A DNA stretch of 64,000 bases from Paenibacillus apiarius (GCF_017052585.1 NZ_JAFFHZ010000001.1:1302001-1366000); one strand, 5' to 3'. Shown: positions 21,432-30,563, numbered from the stretch's first letter. The notes: generated by a model not told the origin, from the letters alone. Translations and numbers: made by a program.

Positions 21432-22223
21432 TCAAGCCGTTGTCGCATCCGACGAACCGTCGAATTCTTCTTCCCATGCCTGCTGCTCGGCCAGCTGTTT
21501 GCGGTACACAATCGAAGAAGTGAATACGCTCACCTCATACAAAATCAACAGCGGGATCGACACGAGGATATCGGAGATGATATCCGGCGGCGACAGCATC
21601 GTCCCGAGCACGATTAAGCCAAAATAGGCGAACCGGCGCATCTTCCGCAAACGCAGGGGGTTCAAGATCCGAATCCGCGTGAGAAACATGATGACGACGG
21701 GAAGCTCGAATAGCAGCGACATTGGCAGCAGGATGTTGAACATAAACGTAAAATACTGCGTAATGCCATACGTCTCCGCCAGCTCCATATGTTTGTTGAT
21801 TTTTGACGTAAACTCAAACGCCATCGGAAATACGACAAAATACGCAAACGACAGGCCAAGCAAAAAGAGGACAAACACAAACGGCACATACCGAAGCGCA
21901 GCGCGCCGTTCTTCCGATTTAAGCCCTGGGCTGACGAATGCCCACAGCTGGTACATAATAAACGGAAGTGTAATGGCTAGAGCCACGATGAAGGCAAATT
22001 TCATGTAAATGCCGATACCGTCCCATAACGAAAATCCGTGCAAATTGAATTGGTTCGCCGGTTCCGTATTGCGCAAATAATTGTATATCGGGTCAGCGAG
22101 CAGAAATCCGCCAATGAGTCCGACGACCAGCATAATGACAACATAAATAATCCGTTTGCGCAGCTCCGTAATATGCTCAACAATCGTCATTTGATCTTCT
22201 GTCTCTTCAGTCATTTGCGACAT
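21432..22223 (-). CDS. tatC: Twin-arginine translocase subunit TatC
   Basis: ATG 22223 gives a 263-residue protein (MSQMTEETEDQMTIVEHITE); the frame runs 21 codons further upstream without a site. It has six membrane segments and the conserved TatC features: the EHITELRKR N-terminus, LWAFVSPGLKSEERR in the first periplasmic loop region, FTFMFNILLPMSLLFELP and the terminal MLSPPDIISDILVSIPLLIL. TatC recognises the twin-arginine signal peptide and starts folded-protein export. It follows tatA on the same strand; a likely local client is the beta-helix protein at 46070-47476. Confidence 0.95.
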   Translation of the reverse strand: MSQMTEETEDQMTIVEHITELRKRIIYVVIMLVVGLIGGFLLADPIYNYLRNTEPANQFNLHGFSLWDGIGIYMKFAFIVALAITLPFIMYQLWAFVSPGLKSEERRAALRYVPFVFVLFLLGLSFAYFVVFPMAFEFTSKINKHMELAETYGITQYFTFMFNILLPMSLLFELPVVIMFLTRIRILNPLRLRKMRRFAYFGLIVLGTMLSPPDIISDILVSIPLLILYEVSVFTSSIVYRKQLAEQQAWEEEFDGSSDATTA

Positions 22224-22318
22224 ACTCACACCAACCTGTTCATGACGTTGTAGCGTGTGCAGCACTTTATGAAGGAAAGCCTGCACATAGTAATAAATAA
22301 TAGCGCCTCAAGCCGCTA

Positions 22319-22594
22319 TTATTCAGGCAAACGACGTTGCTGTTCAGCACTGGCGGCAGGTTGAGAAGCCGATGCAGCCGGGGCCGGCGCTTGGTTCACG
22401 TCAACGGATTGCACTTCCTTGCGTGCAGGCTTCACATCTTCATCGTCACCCATAATATCCCGCGCGCCCGCCTTGAATTCACGCAGCGTGCGTCCGAACG
22501 CTCGTCCGAGCTCCGGCAGTTTATTGGGTCCGAATAACAATAATGCGATGATTAAAAGCAAAAGAACACCTGATACTCCAATACCATTAAACAC
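22319..22594 (-). CDS. tatA: Twin-arginine translocase pore subunit TatA
   Basis: I chose GTG 22594 because AAAGGAGAA precedes it by 7 nt; the frame extends 19 codons upstream without support. The 91-residue protein has one N-terminal membrane helix (GVSGVLLLLIIALLLFGPNK), the FGPNKLPELGRAFGR hinge and amphipathic helix, and a charged, Ala/Pro-rich tail ending QQRRLPE. It oligomerises with TatC to form the Tat pore. It lies 95 bp upstream of tatC. Confidence 0.93.
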   Translation of the reverse strand: MFNGIGVSGVLLLLIIALLLFGPNKLPELGRAFGRTLREFKAGARDIMGDDEDVKPARKEVQSVDVNQAPAPAASASQPAASAEQQRRLPE

Positions 22595-22763
22595 AGCGTA
22601 TTCTCCTTTCGTCGCTTTCTTAATAAAATATGTGTCCAAAAAACAATCCACTGTTTCGGCTTTTTGAACAACTTCTAAAAAAACTTCCTGTGATCTATAT
22701 CATATCATAGCTGCCAGCCGTAAAATACCAAGAATTGTAACAGTATTTTGAAGGATAGCAAGA

Positions 22764-23255
22764 TTACTCGTGATCGCCGTAATTGCCGCTAATAATTTCG
22801 AGGGCATGAGGCAATTGATCCATAATAGCCATCAAATTGTCGTGAACTCCCTTCGGGCTGCCCGGCAAATTAATAATCAATGTATTGCCGCGAATACCGC
22901 ATACGGAGCGTGACAACATGGCCCGGCGCGTCTTCTGCATGGAAGCAAGCCGCATCGCTTCGGCAAGTCCCGGAACTTCTCTCTCCACGACCTTCAATGT
23001 TGCTTCCGGGGTTACATCCCGCGGCGCCAGCCCCGTCCCCCCCGTTGTAATGATTAAGTCCGCTTGAAAGTAATCGGCCATCTCAATGAGGGAAGCCGAA
23101 ATATCATTCATTTCATCGGGTACGATACGGTATTCGACAATTTCTCCATGCAGCTCTTCTTCTACCAGCTCGCGAATGACCTGCGCACTCGTATCCTCGC
23201 GTTCCCCACGCGATCCTTTGTCACTTGCCGTTAGAATCGCCACTTTCCAGCGCAT
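22764..23255 (-). CDS. mogA: Molybdenum cofactor protein MogA/MoaB
   Basis: ATG 23255 (MRWKVAILTASDKGSRGERE) follows GGAGGAA by 8 nt. The 163-residue protein has the molybdopterin-binding fold motifs TTGGTGLAPRDVTPEA and GIRGNTLIINLPGSPKGV. It adenylates molybdopterin or assists metal insertion in cofactor synthesis. Its neighbour moaC is broken, and no other moa gene is in the window, so the pathway state in this strain is unclear. Confidence 0.9.
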   Translation of the reverse strand: MRWKVAILTASDKGSRGEREDTSAQVIRELVEEELHGEIVEYRIVPDEMNDISASLIEMADYFQADLIITTGGTGLAPRDVTPEATLKVVEREVPGLAEAMRLASMQKTRRAMLSRSVCGIRGNTLIINLPGSPKGVHDNLMAIMDQLPHALEIISGNYGDHE

Positions 23256-23323
23256 GCCCGTTCCTCCTTCCACGAATTCCCCTTATCGGGTCGTCCTTTG
23301 TCGGTTCTATGTATTTCTGTATG

Positions 23324-23524
23324 TTAAGCTTGATTCGCTTGGTAATCTCCATGTTTGCCGCCGCTCTTCGCGAGCATCGTATGGCAGATGACGATATCTT
23401 GCTGCATCGCTTTGCACATGTCATATACCGTGAGTGCAGCTGCCGATACGGCCGTCAGCGCTTCCATTTCCACGTCCGCCATCTTGCCGCGTCCCTCATC
23501 ATTAAAATGAGTCAAGTGATCCAT
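23324..23524 (-). pseudogene. moaC: moaC with internal in-frame deletion
   Basis: The frame keeps the MoaC start ([18 protein letters not shown]) and end ([20 protein letters not shown], then [11 protein letters not shown]) but joins them directly. Full MoaC has about 160 residues; this has 66, so about 90 are missing, including the PMCHP motif and one of the catalytic lysines. The DMCKA segment with the catalytic Asp and Lys remains. MoaC makes cyclic pyranopterin monophosphate with MoaA; this product should be inactive. An ATG 12 bp further upstream is also in frame. It overlaps the end of the folate gene by 23 bp. Confidence 0.85.
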
Positions 23525-24212
23525 GTTCGTGTTCATTCCTCAAATTCCTGCTCTCTGCGCAAAAAATTACGCCGTCTTCCGTAAATAACCGCTCGACTGT
23601 CATATCATGGGACTCCATAGGCACCCGTTCGATCACTTGCCAAGCGTAAACACAGCTGATGCGAACCGGCAGCGGTATATCAGATGCAGGCTTCCCTTCG
23701 CCCCCCGGGACCAAGGTTAACCGACTCGCGGCAATCAACCGGTCCCAAAATCGATCATAATAGCCAGCCCCCAAACCCATGCGCCCTCCTTGACGATCAA
23801 AAGCAATGCCTGGAACAACAATAACGTCTAGCAGCGGCCAGTCCGCAGCGGCCAGCTGTTCCGTCTCCGGCACAGGCTCCTGCAGCCCGAAGCATCCGGT
23901 AGTATACCGCGTCCGCTCATCCCACCGATGCAGCGTCATCGAGTGGTCGGCCGCTTCCGTCCGGGGAATATAGATGTCATCTCCTGCCGATCGGCATGCC
24001 GCCAGCAACGCTTTAATATCCAGCTCCTTGCCGAAAGGGAGATAGGCGAAAATACGCAACGGACGGCCGAGCTGCTCGCGCAGCTCCGCGACGTGGGCAG
24101 CAGCTCTGCGGCAGGCCGCCAAGCTGGCTGAACGATATTGTTCATTGGTGACATCACGACGCCGCTGCTTGAACCGTTGGCGCATTTGTCGTTTCTGTTC
24201 AGCTGCCGTCAC
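23502..24212 (-). CDS. 5-formyltetrahydrofolate cyclo-ligase
   Basis: The 236-residue protein starts at GTG 24212 after AGGGGGA. It has the family pattern of an N-terminal basic helix ([15 protein letters not shown]), [28 protein letters not shown] and the C-terminal active-site motif [18 protein letters not shown]. It converts 5-formyl-THF to 5,10-methenyl-THF with ATP in the cytoplasm. It is about 40 residues longer than many homologues, the extra lying at the C-terminus where it overlaps the moaC relic. Confidence 0.92.
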   Translation of the reverse strand: MTAAEQKRQMRQRFKQRRRDVTNEQYRSASLAACRRAAAHVAELREQLGRPLRIFAYLPFGKELDIKALLAACRSAGDDIYIPRTEAADHSMTLHRWDERTRYTTGCFGLQEPVPETEQLAAADWPLLDVIVVPGIAFDRQGGRMGLGAGYYDRFWDRLIAASRLTLVPGGEGKPASDIPLPVRISCVYAWQVIERVPMESHDMTVERLFTEDGVIFCAESRNLRNEHEHGSLDSF

Positions 24213-24524
24213 AGAAAATCCCCCTTCACGTTATCCATTAACGAGAATTTGCTCCATACTCTCATCTATGTGCGATTACACTTGTTTTCATTGTTTTTCA
24301 CGATTTTCAACCTTAGTTTACCATCCTTATTTCGTTTCCGCCACCATTCCCCTTTTTTCTTCCGCTCCAAACCCTTCTTACGTCCGTTCCCCTCTAAATT
24401 ATGCACGAAAGAAAGGCTTATCGCACTTTTCCACTTTTTTTAGTACACTTAAGGAGATTGTTTGATTGGGGAAAGCTTCAATTCATCATTTACGTTAACT
24501 TGTCCAAAACGGAGGAGATATAAA
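24213..24524. other. 312-bp divergent intergenic region
   Basis: The gap lies between the folate gene (leftwards) and the ABC-F gene (rightwards). It is pyrimidine-rich on the plus strand. I see no convincing promoter, hairpin or small gene beyond the two ribosome binding sites at its ends. Confidence 0.5.
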
Positions 24525-26498
24525 GTGCTGCTTCAAGTGAACGGCATGAGCAAAAATTACGGGATTACCCCCGTATTGACGAACATTACAATGCAAATTC
24601 TTGAACGGGAGCGGATCGGCTTGGTAGGCGTCAACGGTGCCGGCAAGTCTACGCTCCTTCAATTGATAGCAGGCGAATTGACGCCAGACGGCGGCACCAT
24701 TTTCAAGTCCAAAGAAACGCGCATCGGTTATCTTGCGCAAAATAGCGGCCTGCAATCCGAGCGTTCCATCTGGGACGAGATGATGCACGTCTTCGAGCAT
24801 CTAATGGAAGCGGAGCAAGAGCTGAGAGACTTGGAGCATCAGATTGCAGATCCGAAGCTGGCCGAAGACGAAGCTAAATATGAAGACATACTGCACCGTT
24901 ATGCGGAGCGTTCGGAATGGTTCCGCCAGCAAGGCGGCTACGAGATGGAGACGCGCGTCCGCAGCGTTCTGCATGGGATGGGCTTCGCACAGATGGATCC
25001 AAAAACTCCGATTCATACGTTAAGCGGAGGCCAGAAGACGAGACTCGCGCTGGCGCGCATTTTGCTGCAGCAGCCGGACCTTCTCCTGCTCGATGAACCG
25101 ACGAACCACCTTGACATTCATACGCTTACTTGGCTTGAGTCATATTTGCGTTCTTATCCCGGCGCGGTTCTGGTCGTATCACATGACCGTTATTTCCTTG
25201 ATGCCATGGTAACGACCATTATTGAAATCGAGCGTCACCAAGCCAAAAGATACACCGGTAATTACACGAAGTACATGGAATTGAAGGCAGCCGAATATGA
25301 GCAGCAGTTAAAGCTGTATGAGAAGCAGCAGGATGAGATCGCGCGGATGGAGGATTTCGTGCAACGGAACCTTGTCCGGGCATCGACGACCAAGCGCGCC
25401 CAAAGCCGCCGCAAAGCGCTAGACCGTATGGAACGAATCGACAAACCGCTCGGCGATTTGAAAAAGGCGAATTTCAGCTTCGAAATTACCCGCCAAAGCG
25501 GCAAAGATGTGCTTTACGTTCAGGATGCGGCTGTCGGCTATGATAACCACCCGCCTCTCTTTGAACACGCAAGCTTCGAATTGAAGCGTGGAGAAATGGT
25601 CGCCTTAATCGGACCGAACGGAATCGGCAAATCAACACTGCTAAAGACGCTGATTGGAAAGCACCCGCTGCAAGCGGGGCAGTTCCATTGGGGCACGAAC
25701 GTCTCGATCGGTTACTATGATCAGGAGCAGACTACGCTCAATAACAGCAATACCGTGCTGGAGGAAGTATGGAGCGCTTATCCCCACCTTGAAGAAGTGC
25801 GGATTCGCACCGTTCTTGGCAGCTTCCTGTTCAGCGGAGAAGACGTGCTGAAGAAAATCGGATCCTTGAGCGGGGGAGAAAAAGCCCGGGTCGCGTTGGC
25901 AAAACTAATGCTTGAGCAAGCCAATATGCTCATACTGGATGAGCCGACGAACCATTTGGACTTATTCAGCAAAGAAGTATTGGAATCCGCACTCATGGAT
26001 TATGAAGGAACCGTGCTGTTCATTTCACATGACCGCTACTTTTTGAACAAAATGGCAGAGCGCATCGTCGAGTTGAGTCCAACCGGAACCTGTCATTTCC
26101 TGGGAAATTATGACGATTATCAAGCTAAAAAACAGGAGCTGGCTGAAGACGAGGCGATACGCGCCTCCTTGCAGCCGACCGGCGGCACGAGCAAGCCCTC
26201 GACGTTTCAAGGCGGAAAAACGGCTGATGATTCAGACGATTCGAAGAGCGGAGCCGCGGCATTCGAAGCGGACAAGCTGGCCAAACGCGAAGAACGGGCG
26301 CGTCAGCGGAAGCTGGAGCAATTGGAGAAGCAGATTGCAGAGCTTGAAGCGGAAATTGCGGAACGTGAATTGGAACTAGCCGAGCCTGAAGTATACAACG
26401 ACTATGTGCGTGTTCAATCGATACAAGAGCAGCTGGACGCGGACAAAACGGCGCTTAACGCCGTGTATGCGCAATGGGAGCAATTGATGGAAGAGTAG
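24525..26498 (+). CDS. ABC-F ATPase, YdiF-like
   Basis: GTG 24525 follows GGAGGAGA; upstream in-frame codons lack a site. The 657-residue protein has two ABC domains without membrane segments. The first has GVNGAGKS, LSGGQKTRLALARILL and LLLLDEPTNHLD; the second has GPNGIGKS, LSGGEKARVALAKLML and LILDEPTNHLD. They are joined by the basic P-site tRNA-interaction linker (VQRNLVRASTTKRAQSRRKA). A charged C-terminal coiled coil follows (about 560-657). ABC-F proteins act on the ribosome. In Bacillus ydiF occupies the same position beside tsaD and moaC, supporting orthology and a housekeeping translation role rather than drug resistance. Confidence 0.92.
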   Translation: MLLQVNGMSKNYGITPVLTNITMQILERERIGLVGVNGAGKSTLLQLIAGELTPDGGTIFKSKETRIGYLAQNSGLQSERSIWDEMMHVFEHLMEAEQELRDLEHQIADPKLAEDEAKYEDILHRYAERSEWFRQQGGYEMETRVRSVLHGMGFAQMDPKTPIHTLSGGQKTRLALARILLQQPDLLLLDEPTNHLDIHTLTWLESYLRSYPGAVLVVSHDRYFLDAMVTTIIEIERHQAKRYTGNYTKYMELKAAEYEQQLKLYEKQQDEIARMEDFVQRNLVRASTTKRAQSRRKALDRMERIDKPLGDLKKANFSFEITRQSGKDVLYVQDAAVGYDNHPPLFEHASFELKRGEMVALIGPNGIGKSTLLKTLIGKHPLQAGQFHWGTNVSIGYYDQEQTTLNNSNTVLEEVWSAYPHLEEVRIRTVLGSFLFSGEDVLKKIGSLSGGEKARVALAKLMLEQANMLILDEPTNHLDLFSKEVLESALMDYEGTVLFISHDRYFLNKMAERIVELSPTGTCHFLGNYDDYQAKKQELAEDEAIRASLQPTGGTSKPSTFQGGKTADDSDDSKSGAAAFEADKLAKREERARQRKLEQLEKQIAELEAEIAERELELAEPEVYNDYVRVQSIQEQLDADKTALNAVYAQWEQLMEE

Positions 26499-26513
26499 GA
26501 CACAAGTCTGGGT

Positions 26514-26548
26514 GATGAGAGGGACAGTTCCCCACTGTCTCTCTCATC
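26514..26548 (+). terminator. Hairpin after the ABC-F gene
   Basis: GATGAGAGGGACAG pairs with CTGTCTCTCTCATC (one G-T pair) with a 7-nt loop. It lies 15 bp after the stop. The trailing T-run is poor. Confidence 0.6.
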
Positions 26549-26660
26549 CATTGGATGTTGTGCAATGAAACACCAACGTATATGACGATAGGTCTCATTG
26601 GAAATCAATCAGTGGTTTGGCACGCTTTCCGCAGCAGTCCTTGAAAAGCGGCCCAGACCA

Positions 26661-27137
26661 TTACTGCACGCAAATGACTTGTCCCTTCGTCATTTTTACG
26701 AGTTCTTCCGGTGTTAGTTGAAAAACTGCTTTCGGATGTCCTGCGGCAGCCCATATCTCTTCAAATTGCAAGAGGTCCTCATCAATAAAAGTCATAATAG
26801 ACTCCTTATGTCATAAAGGCGGCACTCCCCCGATAACAAATCCTGTATGTTCACGCACAAAATCCGCATCGGCTTTTCCTAGCTTCTCATTGAGCATTTT
26901 GCTAATTTTCTTTTCATCAATTCTGTTTATTCCGCTTGCGACAACCAATAAAGGTTTTCCCGAAGCTTTAATCCGAAAGATGATTGACTTCGCAATTTGT
27001 GCGACCTGACAGCCTATTGCATCTGCTGCTTCTTGAGCGGTGCGCGTGCTGTCTGGAAGTTCTGCCACCTTATTGCTATATCCCAACTCCAAAAGTTTAT
27101 TTTGCACCGCTTTGGCGCTGTCCTTTATTTCTTCCAT
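26661..27137 (-). pseudogene. YbaK/EbsC-type aminoacyl-tRNA deacylase interrupted by one in-frame TGA
   Basis: The frame begins at ATG 27137 (GGAGGGC upstream) and codes for the YbaK/EbsC fold: VAELPDSTRTAQEAADAIGC, IAKSIIFRIK and the terminal GFVIGGVPPL. A TGA at 26811-26813 follows. The same frame then continues for 50 more sense codons (HKESIMTFIDEDLLQFEEIW, PEELVKMTKGQVICVQ) to TAA at 26661-26663, giving the normal family length of about 158. The stop sits where the family has Gly in GGVPPxGH, so one GGA to TGA change explains it. It may be a pseudogene, a natural readthrough site or a sequencing error. Confidence 0.85.
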
Positions 27138-27195
27138 GGCTTAGGCCCTCCGACAATTGTGCATTTTTGCGCCTCACACTACATCTTCTACCTTA

Positions 27196-28236
27196 TTAAC
27201 AAAATGACATCGTTATCTTCCCTCTCCCGGCAAGCGAGGATACCTCCGCCAACGCTCCATTGACCAAAGTCAATTGCGGGGGAACATGGCCAATGTCGGC
27301 GTCATAGATGACTGGAATCTGTATATCATCGAAGATGTGGCGCAGCGCATCCTGAAGTTCGAAATTTTGGGTTGGCGCATAACCATTCGGTCTCCCAAAA
27401 AGAAACCCGTTCGCATGTTCAAACCACCCGCATTGCTTCATCTGCCATAAATGCCTGTATATATCGGCCGCATTCATTTCGCTGCTTTCCATGTACCATA
27501 TGATCCCGTCCTGTTTGCAATACTTGTGGGAGAACTCATTGATAGGCGCAAAAGGCGTCCCGACAAGGATAGATAAAGTATCCAGACAACCGCCCAGCAG
27601 TCTCCCTGTAAAATGAAGCCCGCTATCAGAATCCTCTTCCTGGCCGAGCGTCTTCCACCTTGTAGGGGTATCCAATTGATACCCGGGAGTGGAAAAGTCC
27701 CAGAAAGACTGAAAGAAAGCCGAGGAGGTCTGAACAACGGTTTGGTTATGTTCTGTGCTCAAAACGTCCTCCCAACGGGCAGTAGTTTCATCCCAATTGC
27801 CGGAACCGAGCTCGATATAATTCACTCCATGCGCTGTAGCGCATCCTGTTCGCAACGTATAGGCGAAGTTGAATGTGCTGATATCCGAGTATCCCAGAAT
27901 CCATTTAGGCTGCTGATTTTTCAATGAATCCCAATCCAAGAGAGGCAATATTTCGATAAGGAATTCGCCGCCCCAAGGCGGAATAACAGCGTTCACTCTT
28001 TCATCTGACAGAAAGTCTTGAAGTTCGCGCGCCCTTTGCTCCTTGCCAGAACTAACGCATTTATCATTCGTCCAAATCGTCTTTCCTTCCATCACCTCGT
28101 ACCCCGAATCCTCGAACTCGATTTTTGACCGTGTCAGTAAATGGTGCAAGTGCTCTTCAACCCCGCTGGAAGGGGCGGTAATGGCAATGCAATCTCCTTT
28201 TCTTAGCGGTGCGGGATATTTGATTGTATCGCGCAA
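27196..28236 (-). CDS. Peptidase S66 (LD-carboxypeptidase / MccF-like)
   Basis: The 346-residue protein starts at TTG 28236, 8 nt after AGGAGG. It has S66 motifs: IAITAPSSGV near the start, the nucleophile Ser in ILGYSDIS (about residue 115), GRLLGGCLDTLSILVGTPF and the terminal His in DIGHVPPQLTLVNGA. The MccF branch cleaves acyl-sulfamoyl antibiotics of the microcin C type; the LdcA branch trims muropeptide tetrapeptides. The length (346, longer than about 300 for LdcA) favours the MccF-like branch. It stands alone with no obvious partner gene. Confidence 0.88.
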   Translation of the reverse strand: MRDTIKYPAPLRKGDCIAITAPSSGVEEHLHHLLTRSKIEFEDSGYEVMEGKTIWTNDKCVSSGKEQRARELQDFLSDERVNAVIPPWGGEFLIEILPLLDWDSLKNQQPKWILGYSDISTFNFAYTLRTGCATAHGVNYIELGSGNWDETTARWEDVLSTEHNQTVVQTSSAFFQSFWDFSTPGYQLDTPTRWKTLGQEEDSDSGLHFTGRLLGGCLDTLSILVGTPFAPINEFSHKYCKQDGIIWYMESSEMNAADIYRHLWQMKQCGWFEHANGFLFGRPNGYAPTQNFELQDALRHIFDDIQIPVIYDADIGHVPPQLTLVNGALAEVSSLAGRGKITMSFC

Positions 28237-28325
28237 AGATTTCTCCTCCTTTCATGAAACATGGCGCGGATGCTGATTTTCATGCTTGCTTCTCACGAGA
28301 AATCTGTGCTCATGAAAGTCACAGG

Positions 28326-28573
28326 TTATGCACAAAATCAATCCATGCAAATGAGAACATATTTGCAACCCAACTTCGTTTTTTTATTGGTGCACCAGTA
28401 TTATTTTTTTGTAAACCAACATTATCCACTGATTTATCCACATTATCCACAGAAAAGATGCTTTTGTATGCAAAACCTATCCCCTTTTTCATAGAAAATA
28501 GACCGTAAGTCCCGAAAGGCTGTAAGCGTTATATCCACATTTTCAACAGGATATGTGGATAACTTTGTCCACA
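28326..28573. promoter_or_regulatory. DnaA-box cluster in the intergenic region beside leuA
   Basis: The 342-bp gap 28237-28578 holds no gene but seven DnaA-box-like 9-mers: TTATGCACA (28326), TTATCCACT (28422), TTATCCACA (28434), TTATCCACA (28443), TATATCCACA (ends 28539), TGTGGATAA on the other strand (28554-28562) and TTGTCCACA (28565). Three match TTATCCACA exactly and the first matches TTATNCACA. The surrounding sequence is AT-rich. In B. subtilis, DnaA-box clusters outside oriC titrate DnaA, and one lies near tsaD (gcp), the same neighbourhood. The cluster ends 5 bp from the leuA stop. Confidence 0.75.
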
Positions 28574-28578
28574 TATGA

Positions 28579-30192
28579 TTAGGATATCTCTTTGGACTGT
28601 GCAGGAACAGCTGCCTGAACGGCTTCAGCGCCGTTATCGCCGTCATTCTCTTGAGCGCGCAGCGCTTGATTGCATGCCGCGATATAGGCTTGCGCAGCAG
28701 CCAGCACAATATCTTGATTCATGGCGCTTCCTTGGTACGTATGATTGTATAGCGACACGGTAACAACGGCCTCGCCCGACGCTGCTTCTCCGGAAGACAG
28801 GGAATGCAGCTCCAAGTCTTCAAATTGGACCGGCGCCTGCACAGATTGCGCGATTGCCCGGATAACCGCTTCTATCGGACCGCCCCCGACTCCCGCGTAA
28901 GTCGCTTCCTGTCCAGTCGCTTGATTCTTGACCGTAACGGAAGCGACGCTAGCGCGAGAACTGCCCGCGATCACCTGCACATCGAGCAATTGAATGGGCT
29001 CCAGCTGCTGATGCAGCGTCTCCCCGATGCATTGCAGCAACTGATCGTCCGTGACGACCTTTTGCTTATCCGCTATTTCCTTAAAGCGATCGTAGACCTC
29101 ATCCAACTGAACCGTGTCCAACTGCACTCCGTATTGAGCGGCACGATGCTTCAGCGCATGTCTGCCTGAATGCTTGCCAAAAATAATCATATGATGCGGG
29201 ATGCCCAGCTTAACCGGGTCCATAATTTCATAGGTGCTGCGATGCTTGAGCAATCCGTCTTGATGAATGCCTGATTCATGCTGGAAAGCGTTGCGACCGA
29301 CGATCGGCTTGTTGAAGGCAATCGGAAAATGCATCATGCGGCTGACCATGCGCGACGTCTCGTACAAGTGCTCGGGCCGGATGTTCGTGTCAGCCTGCAA
29401 AGCCTCGCCCCTCGTGTCAAGTGCCATAATGAGCTCCTCCAACGCGCAATTCCCCGTGCGTTCTCCGACTCCATTCACGGTCACTTCAATCTGCGTGGCG
29501 CCAGCCTGGATCGCGGCAAGACTATTCGCCACCGCCAAGCCGAGATCGTTATGACAATGGGCGCTGAAGGCTACGTGCTCCGCTCCGCGCGCTCCTTGAC
29601 GCACCTTCCGGAACAATGCGCCGTATTCTTCAGGCAATGCATATCCGACCGTGTCGGGTAGATTGATGATGGTCGCCCCTTCTTCGATGGCCGCTTCCAC
29701 CAGTTCGATGATGAAGTCCACATCCGCGCGCGTCGCATCCATGGCCGTGAATTCGATCGGATCGACGAATTGCTTCGCATAAGCGACCGTCTCCCGCGCC
29801 ATCTGCTTGACCTCGGCCCGCGATTTGCGCAGCTGGTGCTTCAAGTGTATATCCGAAGCCGAGACAAAGACATGAATGCGGCGTAAAGCGGCGTCTTCAG
29901 TTGCGCGCACTGCCGCATCGATATCACCGCGAACCGCCCGCGCGAAGCCGCAAATTTCCACCTCCGGCAGCATGCGCGAGATGCGCTGCACCGCTTCGAA
30001 CTCGCCTGGACTGGACACCGGGAAACCCGGCTCCATCACATCTACTCCAAGCTGCGCCAATCGAGATGCCAGCGCCAGCTTCTGTTCAAGCCTCAAAGCG
30101 GCACCGGGCGCTTGCTCTCCATCGCGCAGCGTCGTATCGAAAATGTGGATTCTGTTTCCGTTCATGCTATGAAAGCGGCGTTCGTTATTCAT
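28579..30192 (-). CDS. leuA: 2-isopropylmalate synthase
   Basis: ATG 30192 (MNNERRFHSM) is placed 9 nt after GGAGG; an ATG 9 bp further upstream abuts that site. The 537-residue protein has the DRE-TIM catalytic domain (IFDTTLRDGEQAPGAALRLE, VAFSAHCHNDLGLAVANSLA with the metal-binding HxH, VNGVGERTGNCALEELIMAL) and the C-terminal leucine-sensing LeuA dimer domain (about 380-520). It condenses 2-oxoisovalerate with acetyl-CoA, the first step to leucine. No ilv or leuBCD genes follow. Expression is controlled by two tandem leucine T-boxes. Confidence 0.95.
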   Translation of the reverse strand: MNNERRFHSMNGNRIHIFDTTLRDGEQAPGAALRLEQKLALASRLAQLGVDVMEPGFPVSSPGEFEAVQRISRMLPEVEICGFARAVRGDIDAAVRATEDAALRRIHVFVSASDIHLKHQLRKSRAEVKQMARETVAYAKQFVDPIEFTAMDATRADVDFIIELVEAAIEEGATIINLPDTVGYALPEEYGALFRKVRQGARGAEHVAFSAHCHNDLGLAVANSLAAIQAGATQIEVTVNGVGERTGNCALEELIMALDTRGEALQADTNIRPEHLYETSRMVSRMMHFPIAFNKPIVGRNAFQHESGIHQDGLLKHRSTYEIMDPVKLGIPHHMIIFGKHSGRHALKHRAAQYGVQLDTVQLDEVYDRFKEIADKQKVVTDDQLLQCIGETLHQQLEPIQLLDVQVIAGSSRASVASVTVKNQATGQEATYAGVGGGPIEAVIRAIAQSVQAPVQFEDLELHSLSSGEAASGEAVVTVSLYNHTYQGSAMNQDIVLAAAQAYIAACNQALRAQENDGDNGAEAVQAAVPAQSKEIS

Positions 30193-30227
30193 TGATTTCA
30201 TCCTCCGTATCTTTTAAGTTATGGAAC

Positions 30228-30505
30228 AAAAAAACCTGTCGTCTCCATGTTAGAGACGACAGGTTCTGCCGCGGTACCACTCCAATTGAGGCATGGGGAA
30301 CGTATTGTTGCCATGCTTCCGCTTGAGCCTTGTAACGGGAGGGACCGTAGCGGCCTAGCACTTCGCTGCCTACCGATTTCAATCGGCTAGGCAGCAATGC
30401 ATTTCAGCTGCTCCACTTCGAGGCGAGTTCAGACCGTTCCGCCGCTGCGTCGCACCAACCCGCAGCTCTCTGCTCAAGGCATCCACCGTCTTACTGCTCC
30501 TGTTC
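30228..30505 (-). ncRNA. T-box leader 1 (leucine), next to leuA
   Basis: On the minus strand the leader has AGGAGCAGTAAG, the Stem I parts AGAGAGCTGCGGGTTGGTGC, the specifier region TGAACTCGCC with CTC (Leu) at 30425-30427, and the T-box AGTGGTACCGCGG at 30269-30281. It ends in a terminator (ACCTGTCGTCTC stem plus seven T). The T in GTGGTACC fits pairing with A73 of tRNA-Leu. Uncharged tRNA-Leu should favour the antiterminator and allow leuA transcription. Confidence 0.92.
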
Positions 30506-30563
30506 ATCGTGTTATCTTATTCTTATCTATACGCAGGTTGCTCCAAATGTTGTCTTTAAAAAT

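Noticed and set aside
26811-26813. TGA as a selenocysteine codon in the ybaK-type gene
   Set aside because: The position is glycine in the family, not cysteine, and no SECIS-like hairpin was seen directly after it.
28326-28573. Chromosomal replication origin
   Set aside because: The boxes resemble an origin, but dnaA, dnaN, recF and other origin genes are absent and the neighbours match the groE/tsaD region, so a DnaA-box cluster is the better reading.
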